NCBI GenBank assembly: GCA_016869715.1
Contig: VGDM01000012.1
Location: 37,358 to 101,357 of the forward strand
Source of the DNA: Alphaproteobacteria bacterium
Lineage (GTDB): Bacteria; Pseudomonadota; Alphaproteobacteria; Acetobacterales; Acetobacteraceae
Reading direction: 5' to 3'
DNA length: 64,000 bases
Shown: piece by piece, positions 1 to 7,432 of the stretch
Numbering within the stretch: position 1 is the first letter of the stretch
How the letters are laid out: each line of letters starts with the position of its first letter
Made by a program: the position numbers and the translations under genes
The notes under the pieces: model-generated
What the model was told of the DNA's origin: nothing
What the model saw: only the letters and a program-made list of their open reading frames with translations
The model's database searches: none

Positions 1-461
1 GACGCATAGGTATATTTGCCGGGACTTGCGCGCAGCAAAGCGAGTAGGGCGCGGGCATTGGGTGGTGGGAAATCCGCCCGCGCCACCAGTATAAAGGGCG
101 AGCCCGAAAACCGCGCGACCGGCGCCAGATCTCGGTCAACGTCATAAGGTGTACGATGGATAAGCGGCCCCAGGCTGATCGGCCCGATGGATGCAGCCAG
201 GAGCGTATGACCATCGGGGGTAGCCTTGGCGACGATATCGGTACCGATGCTACCGCCTGCGCCGGGGCGATTTTCCGGCACGATGGGTTGGCCCAAGCGT
301 TCCGAAAGCCGTTGCGCCATCAGGCGCCCGACCTGATCGGTCGCCTGGCCAGGCGGCCAGGGCACCGCCAGGCGAATGGGCCGGGCCGGCCAAGTTTGCG
401 CCACCGCCGGCCGGATCAGAAATGGCAGCGCTGCTAAGCCAAGTGCGCGGCGATTGATCAT
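1..461 (-). CDS. TctC/Bug-family tripartite tricarboxylate transporter substrate-binding protein (C-terminus off the left edge)
   Basis: Periplasmic receptor of the Bug/TctC family, which binds small carboxylates for tripartite tricarboxylate transporters. The protein starts at an ATG at 461 with AGGA about nine bases upstream. It begins with a short Arg-Arg signal peptide (MINRRALGLAALPF..., cleaved after AVAQ), followed by the family hallmarks WPARPIRLAVPWPPG, a conserved ENRPGAGGSIG block and ATPDGHTLL. About 153 codons are open to the window edge, ending near SPGKYTY, so roughly half the usual ~325 aa is present. It lies 69 bp downstream of another TctC gene on the same strand. The ligand cannot be told from sequence. 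No TctA or TctB membrane gene is visible nearby. Confidence 0.9.
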   Translation of the reverse strand, partial: MINRRALGLAALPFLIRPAVAQTWPARPIRLAVPWPPGQATDQVGRLMAQRLSERLGQPIVPENRPGAGGSIGTDIVAKATPDGHTLLAASIGPISLGPLIHRTPYDVDRDLAPVARFSGSPFILVARADFPPPNARALLALLRASPGKYTYA

Positions 462-530
462 GATGCGTTTCCTCACCCTCTCACTATCCTGACGGATTGG
501 GGCGCGAGTGCAAGCGGGTGCGGCAGCGCG

Positions 531-1505
531 CTATTGCGGCTTGATCCCGGCGGCCCGCGCCAGCGCGCCCAGCGTTTCTAATTCGCGACTGATGAAGGCG
601 GTATATTCGGCTGGTGTCCATGGCGGCGGCGCGCCGCCTAAATCCTCAAGCCTTGCGCGCGTATCAGGTTCGGCCAGCATGGCCTGGGTTTCGCGCGTGA
701 TGCGCGCAAGGATGTGCGCTGGTGTCGCGCCGGGTGCCGATAAGCCGAACCAAGCCGCCGAGACCACATCAAGCCCGGCTTCGCGCATGGTGGGCAAATC
801 AGGAAATAGCGGCGAACGGGCTTCAGCAAGCAGTGCCAAGGCACGGAGCGACCCGCTGCGCATATGCCCAACCGCGGAAGGCAGGCTATCAATAATGCCA
901 GGCACAATCCCGGCAATGACATCCGTCAGCGCCGGTCCAACGCCGCGATAGACAACAGAGCGCACCTCCACCCCCAGTGCCTGGCCCAGCCGTACGCCCG
1001 CCAGATGGGATGAGGTGCCGATGGCCGCCACCGCCAGCGTCAATTCACGTTCCCGCCGGCCCAATTCAAGATATTCCTGGATATTGCGCGCAGGATGGTT
1101 GCGCGTGACCAAAAGGGCAGGCGGCGTGCGCGACAGCAGCGCGATATGCGCGAAATCCGCCATCGGATCATAGCCGATATTGGGATAGATCGCGGGCGAC
1201 ACACCATGCGAGGTTGAAGAAGATACAAGCAAACTATGCCCATCGGGTTCCGCGCGCGCCACCAATTGTGCGCCAAGCGTCGCACCGGCGCCGGGACGGT
1301 TTTCCACCAGCATGGTCTGACCAAGCCTGGGGCCGAGTTTCTCCGCAGCCAAGCGCCCGACGACATCGGTTGTGCCACCCGGCGCGAAAGGCACAATCAG
1401 CCGGATCGGGCGGGATGGCCAAGCGGGTGCCTGTGCCCGCGCTGCCCAAGGCATGAAGGGCAGCGCCAAAGTAAGACGACGCGGCACCATAGGCAGCTTC
1501 GGCAT
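531..1505 (-). CDS. TctC/Bug-family substrate-binding protein
   Basis: Full-length (324 aa) periplasmic solute receptor of the TctC/Bug family. I chose the ATG at 1505 because it begins a normal signal peptide (MPKLPMVPRRLTLALPF..., cleaved near ARAQA) with an AGG just upstream; the frame stays open further upstream but into the neighbouring gene. Family motifs are WPSRPIRLIVPFAPGGTTD, VENRPGAGATLGA and PDGHSLL. It starts four bases after the flavin reductase stop, so the two are probably co-transcribed, and it is followed by a second TctC gene. The carboxylate ligand is unknown; the association with a flavin reductase and a 2-hydroxyacid dehydrogenase suggests an aromatic or hydroxy-acid substrate, but that is inference. 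Confidence 0.93.
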   Translation of the reverse strand: MPKLPMVPRRLTLALPFMPWAARAQAPAWPSRPIRLIVPFAPGGTTDVVGRLAAEKLGPRLGQTMLVENRPGAGATLGAQLVARAEPDGHSLLVSSSTSHGVSPAIYPNIGYDPMADFAHIALLSRTPPALLVTRNHPARNIQEYLELGRRERELTLAVAAIGTSSHLAGVRLGQALGVEVRSVVYRGVGPALTDVIAGIVPGIIDSLPSAVGHMRSGSLRALALLAEARSPLFPDLPTMREAGLDVVSAAWFGLSAPGATPAHILARITRETQAMLAEPDTRARLEDLGGAPPPWTPAEYTAFISRELETLGALARAAGIKPQ

Positions 1506-1509
1506 CGCC

Positions 1510-2148
1510 TCACCCCTTCTTCTTGCGGGCTTCCCATTCATCCAGATCAATGCGCGGGATTTCGATACGGTCCGTGGTGCGCGCATACCAGCCGCGCCCA
1601 TGCATGCGGCCGACCAAGCCAAGCTTGGGTGTGTCAATGTAATACTTGGCCGGGTCCATCACGCAATCATCCTGCACATGCATTCCAACCACCTTGCCGA
1701 GCACAATGATATGCCGGCCCGCCGGCACGAATTGGAATACCTCGCATTCCAAGGCGACCGGGCTTTCGGCAATGCGTGGCACGGCGACTTTGGTGGAAGG
1801 CGCGGTGGAAAGCCCCGCTTCAGTGATTTCGCTGACGCCCGGCGGGAAATCCACTGCGGTGATGTTCATTTTCTCAGCTAAATCAGCCGAGACCATATTC
1901 ACCACGAATTGCCCGGTCGCTTCGATATTGGCGACGGTATCCTTCAGCGCGCCCGGCGCACGCGGCCCGCAGCCAAAACCCACCACCACGGGATTGTCGG
2001 AGAAGGCATTGAAGAAGGAATAGGGCGCGGCATTCACCACGCCATCCTTATCCTTTGTCACCACCCAAGCGACTGGGCGCGGCACCACAGTGGACACTAC
2101 CAGCTTATAGGCCTGTTCAAAGGGGATCTTTGCGAAATCGAAATTCAT
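1510..2148 (-). CDS. Flavin reductase family protein (FMN-binding split barrel)
   Basis: A 212-aa flavin reductase-like protein. The N-terminal split-barrel shows the usual FMN-contacting segment VVPRPVAWV (residues 21-29) and NAAPYSFFNAFSDNPV (39-54), followed by an N/T-rich strand (VANIEATGQFVVNMVS) and a conserved ECEVFQ block. Proteins of this family either reduce free FMN for a partner oxygenase or use bound flavin themselves. No oxygenase partner is in the window. It sits 31 bp downstream of a 2-hydroxyacid dehydrogenase and four bases before a TctC receptor, so it appears to be part of a small catabolic operon. The basic tail ARKKKG is complete before the stop. The exact reaction is not predictable. 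Confidence 0.9.
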   Translation of the reverse strand: MNFDFAKIPFEQAYKLVVSTVVPRPVAWVVTKDKDGVVNAAPYSFFNAFSDNPVVVGFGCGPRAPGALKDTVANIEATGQFVVNMVSADLAEKMNITAVDFPPGVSEITEAGLSTAPSTKVAVPRIAESPVALECEVFQFVPAGRHIIVLGKVVGMHVQDDCVMDPAKYYIDTPKLGLVGRMHGRGWYARTTDRIEIPRIDLDEWEARKKKG

Positions 2149-2179
2149 CTTGTGCTACCTTGGTGTTGAGAGCGAAAGA

Positions 2180-3157
2180 TCAGACGATGCGATGCGGGGG
2201 CGAAATGCCCTGGATCAGCACGGCGGCAAGGTTTTCAATGCAGCGCATGCCCATGGCATGGCGCGTTTCGATAGTGGCGGAACCGAGATGCGGCAGCAGC
2301 GCCACATTCTCAAGCGCCATATAACCGGGATGCGCACGCGGTTCGCCATCATAAACATCAAGCCCGGCGGCGCGGATATGGCCGGATTTGAGGGCTGCGA
2401 TCAGCGCTTCATCATCCACGGAAGGCCCGCGGCCGGAATTGATGACAATGGCACCCTTTTTCATCTGCGCGAGCCGTTCGGGATTGAGCCATTTGCGTGT
2501 GCCATCCCCGCCCGGTACATGCATGGAAAGCACGTCAATGGTCGCCAGAAAGCCGACATCGGTGTCATGGAAAATTGCGCCTTGTTCGACCTCAGGTGGC
2601 AGGCGCTGCATGTCGCGATAATGTATTTCCATTTGCATGCCGCGCGCCATGGCGGCCAATTCGCGGCCAATGCGCCCATAGCCCAAAACGCCGAGCTTCT
2701 TGCCTTGCAGCGTCACCCCCATGAGCTGTGTGGGCGCCCAACCTTCCCAAAGCCCTGCGCGGACCATGCGTTCCCCCTCACCAGCGCGGCGGGCGGCCAT
2801 CAGCATCAGGGTGAAGGCGCATTCGGCAGTCGCGAAGGAAAGCACTTCAGGCGTATTTGTCACCGCCAAGCCGCGCGCAAGCGCCGCATGAATCGCGATA
2901 TGATCAAAGCCAACACTGAAGGTCGCGATCACCTTCACGCTTTCGGGCAAGGCATTGATGGTAGGGCCGTTCATCGCATCGCCCGCAGCACAGAGGATGC
3001 CAGCCGCCCCGCAGGCCTTGGTGCGGGCGGCGATTTCAGCGCCATCGCGGCCCCAAAGCGCGTCTTGGGGGTTCAGCCTGGCATCGAAAACCTCAACAAG
3101 CCGCGCCTCAATGGCCTCAGGCAATTTCCGGGTGACGAGGATAACTGGCTTGGCCAT
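2180..3157 (-). CDS. D-2-hydroxyacid dehydrogenase (glyoxylate/hydroxypyruvate reductase-like)
   Basis: A 325-aa NAD(P)-dependent D-2-hydroxyacid dehydrogenase. The Rossmann glycine motif is GYGRIG (159-164) and the catalytic triad is complete: Arg243 in NSGRG, Glu272 in VYDGEP and His290 in LLPHLGSAT. This fits the GRHPR/glyoxylate reductase branch, which interconverts 2-oxo and D-2-hydroxy acids such as glyoxylate/glycolate or hydroxypyruvate/glycerate. It is the first gene of a minus-strand run with flavin reductase and two TctC receptors, and is divergent from the SDR-hyu group across a 119-bp gap that must hold both promoters. Substrate is open. Confidence 0.92.
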   Translation of the reverse strand: MAKPVILVTRKLPEAIEARLVEVFDARLNPQDALWGRDGAEIAARTKACGAAGILCAAGDAMNGPTINALPESVKVIATFSVGFDHIAIHAALARGLAVTNTPEVLSFATAECAFTLMLMAARRAGEGERMVRAGLWEGWAPTQLMGVTLQGKKLGVLGYGRIGRELAAMARGMQMEIHYRDMQRLPPEVEQGAIFHDTDVGFLATIDVLSMHVPGGDGTRKWLNPERLAQMKKGAIVINSGRGPSVDDEALIAALKSGHIRAAGLDVYDGEPRAHPGYMALENVALLPHLGSATIETRHAMGMRCIENLAAVLIQGISPPHRIV

Positions 3158-3276
3158 GGGGGTATCGCGCTCCGCTGGTCTGATCGGGCTGCACCATGGC
3201 CCGGCTTGGCCCGTCTTGCCAGAGGGCGGGTGAAGGGGCAGGGTCAGAGCATCATTCTTTCGCGGAGAAACGGGTC

Positions 3277-4068
3277 ATGGATTTGGGGTTGAAGGGCAAG
3301 CGCGCCTTGGTCATGGGCGGTTCCAAGGGGCTTGGGCGGTCCATCGCGGATGCCATCGCGGCTGAGGGCGCCGTTGTGACCGTCAGCGGGCGCGAACAGG
3401 CAAGCCTCAATAAGGTGGCGGCAGAATTGAAGGCACTCGGCGCTAAGGCGGCCTATGGCATTCAGGCTGACGTCTCCTCAGGCGCGGAGATGGATAAACT
3501 TGCGGATGCGGCAGTCGCCGCCATGGGGGGCGTGGATATCCTGGTGCTGAACCATGGTGGGCCGCCGGTCTGCACCGCTTCCCAAATGAAGGAAGATGAT
3601 CTGGTCAAGTGGTTTCAGAATATTGTGCTCTCCCCCATTCGCATCACCAACCGCTTGATGCCGGCGATGCGCGCGCAAAAATGGGGCCGCGTGATTGTGG
3701 TGGGCAGCACGGGCATGCAGCACCCGATCCCGACGCTTGCACTTTCCAATACCTTGCGCGCTTCCATCTGGGGTTGGCTCAAGACGCTCGCCGCCGAAGC
3801 AGCCGCTGATGGTGTCACCATGAATGTGCTGGCACCTGGCAGCATCCTGACCGATCGCATCACCACCAATACCGCCATTCGCGCCAAGCAAACGGGCGTT
3901 TCGGAGGATGAAATCCTAGCGCAAACCGCCAAGGAAATCCCTGCCGGGCGCATTGGCACGCCGGCGGAATATGGGCCGATGGGCGCGTTTCTGGCGGGTG
4001 AGACCGGCGCCTATATCACCGCCTCCATGATCCGCGTGGATGGCGGGCGTGTGCGGAGCATGCTGTAA
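3277..4068 (+). CDS. SDR-family oxidoreductase, FabG-like, with atypical active site
   Basis: A 263-aa short-chain dehydrogenase/reductase. The ATG at 3277 follows a GGAG and starts the typical MDLGLKGKRALVMGGSKGLG; an open frame further upstream lacks support. The cofactor motif is GGSKGLG (14-20), a variant of TGxxxGxG, and NNAG is replaced by NHGG (92-95). The catalytic Ser144 is kept, but the YxxxK pair is missing: Ser157 and Arg161 occupy those places in the segment LALSNTLRAS. This resembles a known FabG-like SDR subgroup with an imperfect tetrad. It is eight bases before the carboxyl side neighbour, an M20 amidase, and heads the hyu-type operon. Either a non-canonical reductase or a non-catalytic fold; the family call is firm, function is not. 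Confidence 0.9.
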   Translation: MDLGLKGKRALVMGGSKGLGRSIADAIAAEGAVVTVSGREQASLNKVAAELKALGAKAAYGIQADVSSGAEMDKLADAAVAAMGGVDILVLNHGGPPVCTASQMKEDDLVKWFQNIVLSPIRITNRLMPAMRAQKWGRVIVVGSTGMQHPIPTLALSNTLRASIWGWLKTLAAEAAADGVTMNVLAPGSILTDRITTNTAIRAKQTGVSEDEILAQTAKEIPAGRIGTPAEYGPMGAFLAGETGAYITASMIRVDGGRVRSML

Positions 4069-4076
4069 GCCTGCCC

Positions 4077-5342
4077 ATGCTGCCCAATCTCACCCCTGAC
4101 ATGGCGCTTGCGGCGCGGTTGTTTGACGCGCTGCGCAACGCTACACGCGATGGCGAGGGTGTCACGCGCGAAGCCTATGGGCGCGGTGAACGTATCGCGC
4201 ATCAATTGGTGCGCGATGCAGCCGAAGAACACGGCCTGGAATGCCGCATTGATGTCGCGGGCAACCTGTACATGACCCTGCCCGGGACGGATCGCGCGGC
4301 CAAGCGCGTCATCATGGGCAGCCACCTTGATTCCGTGCGCGAGGGCGGGAATTTTGATGGTGCCGCCGGGGTTCTGGCAGGGCTCGCGGCGGTGGCCGGC
4401 ATGAGGCGCGCGGGGTTTCAGCCCACCCGCGACATGACGGTGATGGCCATTCGCGCCGAGGAAGCGGGGCAATGGTTCCCGACCTCCTACCCCGGCAGCA
4501 AGGCAGCACTTGGTTTGCTGGCGCCTGAAATTCTTGACGTGAAGCGCACCGATAGCGGCCGGACGCTCGCCGAACACATGCGCGATGAAGGCTTTGACCC
4601 TGATGCGGTGGCGCGCGGTGAGCATTTGCTCGGCCCCGAGAATACCGCGGCCTTCCTGGAAGTGCATATCGAACAGGGGCCGAGCCTTGACTCCGATGGG
4701 CTGCCGATTGGCATTGTGACCGGCATTCCCGGATCGCGCCGGCTGCGCGCTGCGCGGGTGCTTGGCGAGTATAATCATTCGGGCGCGACGGCGCGGCGCT
4801 ATCGGCGCGATGCGGCGGTTGCGCTGGCTGAGCTTGTGCATCGGCTGGATGAGGAATGGTGCCGGCTGGAAGCGCTGGGCCATGCCATGGTCTGCACCTT
4901 CTGCACCATGGCGACCACGGAAGAAGCGGGTTTCACGAAAATCGCCGGTGAGGCGCGTTTTCAGCTTGATATTCGCAGCGTTGAGCTAGCCTCACGCGAT
5001 CTGCTTTTCGCAGCAATGGGGCGGTTAGTGGCTGAGATTGAAGCGCGCCGTGGTGTGCGGTTTGATCTTGGGCCGGAGACCGGCAGCCTTTCCGCACCGA
5101 TGGATCAGGGTGTGCGGGCAGGGCTTGAAAGTGCGGCCAGGGCCCTTGGGATTCGCTATCGGCATATTGTATCGGGCGCCGGGCATGATGCGGCGGCCTT
5201 TGCAGAAGCGGGTGTGCCGGCGGCGATGCTTTTCGTTCGTAATCAGAATGGCAGTCATAATCCGAAGGAAGCTATGCGCATGGAGGATTTTGCAACCGCT
5301 TGCGCTGTGGTCACGCGTTGGGCTGCGGAGATGGGGCAATGA
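4077..5342 (+). CDS. Zn-dependent M20 hydrolase, N-carbamoyl-amino-acid hydrolase / hydantoinase-carbamoylase type
   Basis: A 421-aa metallo-amidase of the hydantoinase/carbamoylase branch of peptidase family M20. Metal-binding elements are visible in order: His83 in GSHLDSV, Asp94 in GGNFDGAAG, Glu128-129 in IRAEEAGQWF, the EVHIEQGP histidine near residue 200, and a C-terminal GSHNPKEA. The GAGHDAAAFA block near the end is also typical. Enzymes of this group remove the carbamoyl group from N-carbamoyl amino acids or hydrolyse ureido and allantoate-like substrates. The stop overlaps the start of hyuA by four bases (ATGA), so it is translationally coupled to HyuA/HyuB, supporting a role in hydantoin or lactam degradation. 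The exact amide substrate is open. Confidence 0.93.
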   Translation: MLPNLTPDMALAARLFDALRNATRDGEGVTREAYGRGERIAHQLVRDAAEEHGLECRIDVAGNLYMTLPGTDRAAKRVIMGSHLDSVREGGNFDGAAGVLAGLAAVAGMRRAGFQPTRDMTVMAIRAEEAGQWFPTSYPGSKAALGLLAPEILDVKRTDSGRTLAEHMRDEGFDPDAVARGEHLLGPENTAAFLEVHIEQGPSLDSDGLPIGIVTGIPGSRRLRAARVLGEYNHSGATARRYRRDAAVALAELVHRLDEEWCRLEALGHAMVCTFCTMATTEEAGFTKIAGEARFQLDIRSVELASRDLLFAAMGRLVAEIEARRGVRFDLGPETGSLSAPMDQGVRAGLESAARALGIRYRHIVSGAGHDAAAFAEAGVPAAMLFVRNQNGSHNPKEAMRMEDFATACAVVTRWAAEMGQ

Positions 5343-7432
5343 GTACATCAGCAAATAGCAATGCGCGGCTTGCCGTTGATATCGGCGGCACCTTCACCGA
5401 CTTGGCCATTGAAAAGGATGGCGAGCGCTGGACCACCAAGGTCCTGACCACGCCTGCCGCACCAGAGAAGGGCGTGCTGGAAGGCGTGCAGCAGGTGCTG
5501 GCCAAGGCCACCATGAAGCCCGCCGATCTGGCGCTCGTGATCCATGGCACCACGCTTGCCACCAATGCGATGATTGAACGCAAAGGTGCCAAGACGGCGT
5601 TGATCACGACGGAAGGTTTTCGCGATGTTTTGGCACTCGCGAATGAAGCGCGTTACGATCAATATGATCTGAACATCGAATTGCCCAAACCCCTGGTGCC
5701 GCGCCGCTGGCGCCTGCCGGTGCCGGAACGCCTGGATAATACCGGCAAGGTGCTGCTGGCACTGGATGAGGCTGCGCTGCGCGCGCATATCCCCTTCCTG
5801 CGCGCTGAGGGGATTGAAAGCCTCGCGATTGGGTTCATCCATGGCTTTGTGAACTCAACCCATGAACGCCGCGCAGCTGAGATTGTGCGGGAAGCTTGGC
5901 CGGAACTGCCGGTTTCGCTTTCATCGGAAGTCTCGCCCGAAATGCGCGAATGGGAGCGTTTTTCAACCACCGTCGCCAATGCCTATGTGCAACCCTTGAT
6001 GGCGCGCTATCTGAAGCAATTGGAATTGGGCTTGCGCGAAGCGGGGCTGGCTTGCCCGCTTTATCTAATGCTGTCGGGCGGTGGCCTGACCACGATTGAC
6101 ACCGCAGCGCGTTTCCCAATCCGCCTGGTGGAAAGCGGCCCGGCGGGCGGCGCGATCTTCTCGGCCTTTGTCGCGCAGCAGCGTGGCTTCAATAAGGTGC
6201 TGTCCTTCGATATGGGCGGCACCACGGCCAAGGTCTGCCTGATTGATGATTTCCGTCCGCAGGCGTCGCGTAATTTCGAAGTCGCGCGGGTTGGGCGCTT
6301 CAAGAAGGGCTCTGGCCTCCCGCTCCGCATTCCTGTGATTGAGATGGTGGAAATAGGTGCGGGAGGCGGTTCCATCGCGCAGGTGGATAGCATGGGGCGC
6401 ATTCAGGTCGGCCCGGAAAGCGCCGGCGCTGATCCCGGCCCAGCCTGTTACGGGCGCGGCGGCACGCATGCCGCTGTGACTGACGCTAATCTTGCACTTG
6501 GCCGCTACGATCCGGCGCTTTTCGCGGGTGGTGCGCTGCGTTTGCATTCCGATCAGTCACGCAAGGCGCTGGCGGAGCATGTTGGCGGGAAGCTCGACCT
6601 TTCCGCTGATATGGCGGCGCTTGGCGTGGTTGAAATGGTGGATGAGAATATGGCCAATGCCGCGCGCGTGCATGCAATTGAAAGTGCCAAGAATTACGAA
6701 GGCCGCGTGGTGATTGCCTTTGGTGGCGGCGGCCCCGTGCATGGCTATCGCGTAGCGGAGAAAATCGGCGTGAAGCGCATTCTGGTGCCCTCTGGCGCTG
6801 GTGTGGGGAGTGCGATTGGCTTCCTCCGCGCGCCGGTGGCTTATGAGGTGGTGAAGTCGCTTTATCAGCGCTTCGGCAGCTTCGATATTGCGGCGGTGAA
6901 TAGCCTGCTTGCCGCCATGTCGCAGGAAGCGGCAGGCGTGGTGGCGGAAGGCGCTTTTGGGGCGCCGATTGAAGAAACGCGCATCGCCTATATGCGCTAT
7001 GTTGGGCAGGGGCATGAAATCGCGGTGCCGATCCCGCCGCGCGCGCTCACCGCGCAGGATGTGCGCGAAATCCGCGCGCTTTATGACGCGGAATATAGCC
7101 GCTTCTATGACCGCCCGGTGCCGGGTTCAGATGTCGAAATCCTGTCCTTTGCGGTGATGGTGCGCACCGTTGAAGCGCATGTCAAACCGGCAGCGCCAGT
7201 GGCCAATGCACCGGCGCCAAGCGCAATCCGCGTACAAATGGTGCGCGATACAGCGACCGGCGAAGTGGCGGAATGGCAGGTCTATGATCGCGATGCGATG
7301 CGGCCCGGCGCCACGGTGGCCGGCCCTGCCATTATCGCGGAGACGGAAACCAGCACCTTGATTGGCCCCGGCTGGATGTGCCGCATGGATGGGCTTGGCT
7401 ATCTTGATCTGACGCAGGAGGCTGCACGATGA
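5339..7432 (+). CDS. Hydantoinase/oxoprolinase subunit A (HyuA-type)
   Basis: A 697-aa protein of the hydantoinase A / 5-oxoprolinase family, ATP-dependent enzymes that open cyclic amides such as N-methylhydantoin or 5-oxoproline together with a B subunit. The ATG at 5339 overlaps the upstream stop by four bases. The N-terminal actin-like phosphate loop DIGGTFTD (14-21) and a second one, FDMGGTTAKVCL, mark the ATPase fold; GAGGGSIA and GPACYGRGG are further family signatures. It ends overlapping hyuB by four bases. The pair may instead be an acetone-carboxylase-like or other acyclic substrate enzyme; the family has many uncharacterised members, so the substrate is inferred only from the carbamoylase next door. 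Confidence 0.94.
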   Translation: MSTSANSNARLAVDIGGTFTDLAIEKDGERWTTKVLTTPAAPEKGVLEGVQQVLAKATMKPADLALVIHGTTLATNAMIERKGAKTALITTEGFRDVLALANEARYDQYDLNIELPKPLVPRRWRLPVPERLDNTGKVLLALDEAALRAHIPFLRAEGIESLAIGFIHGFVNSTHERRAAEIVREAWPELPVSLSSEVSPEMREWERFSTTVANAYVQPLMARYLKQLELGLREAGLACPLYLMLSGGGLTTIDTAARFPIRLVESGPAGGAIFSAFVAQQRGFNKVLSFDMGGTTAKVCLIDDFRPQASRNFEVARVGRFKKGSGLPLRIPVIEMVEIGAGGGSIAQVDSMGRIQVGPESAGADPGPACYGRGGTHAAVTDANLALGRYDPALFAGGALRLHSDQSRKALAEHVGGKLDLSADMAALGVVEMVDENMANAARVHAIESAKNYEGRVVIAFGGGGPVHGYRVAEKIGVKRILVPSGAGVGSAIGFLRAPVAYEVVKSLYQRFGSFDIAAVNSLLAAMSQEAAGVVAEGAFGAPIEETRIAYMRYVGQGHEIAVPIPPRALTAQDVREIRALYDAEYSRFYDRPVPGSDVEILSFAVMVRTVEAHVKPAAPVANAPAPSAIRVQMVRDTATGEVAEWQVYDRDAMRPGATVAGPAIIAETETSTLIGPGWMCRMDGLGYLDLTQEAAR

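Noticed and set aside
2150..3292. 380-codon plus-strand frame
   Set aside because: Antisense to the 2-hydroxyacid dehydrogenase, whose catalytic residues are all intact.
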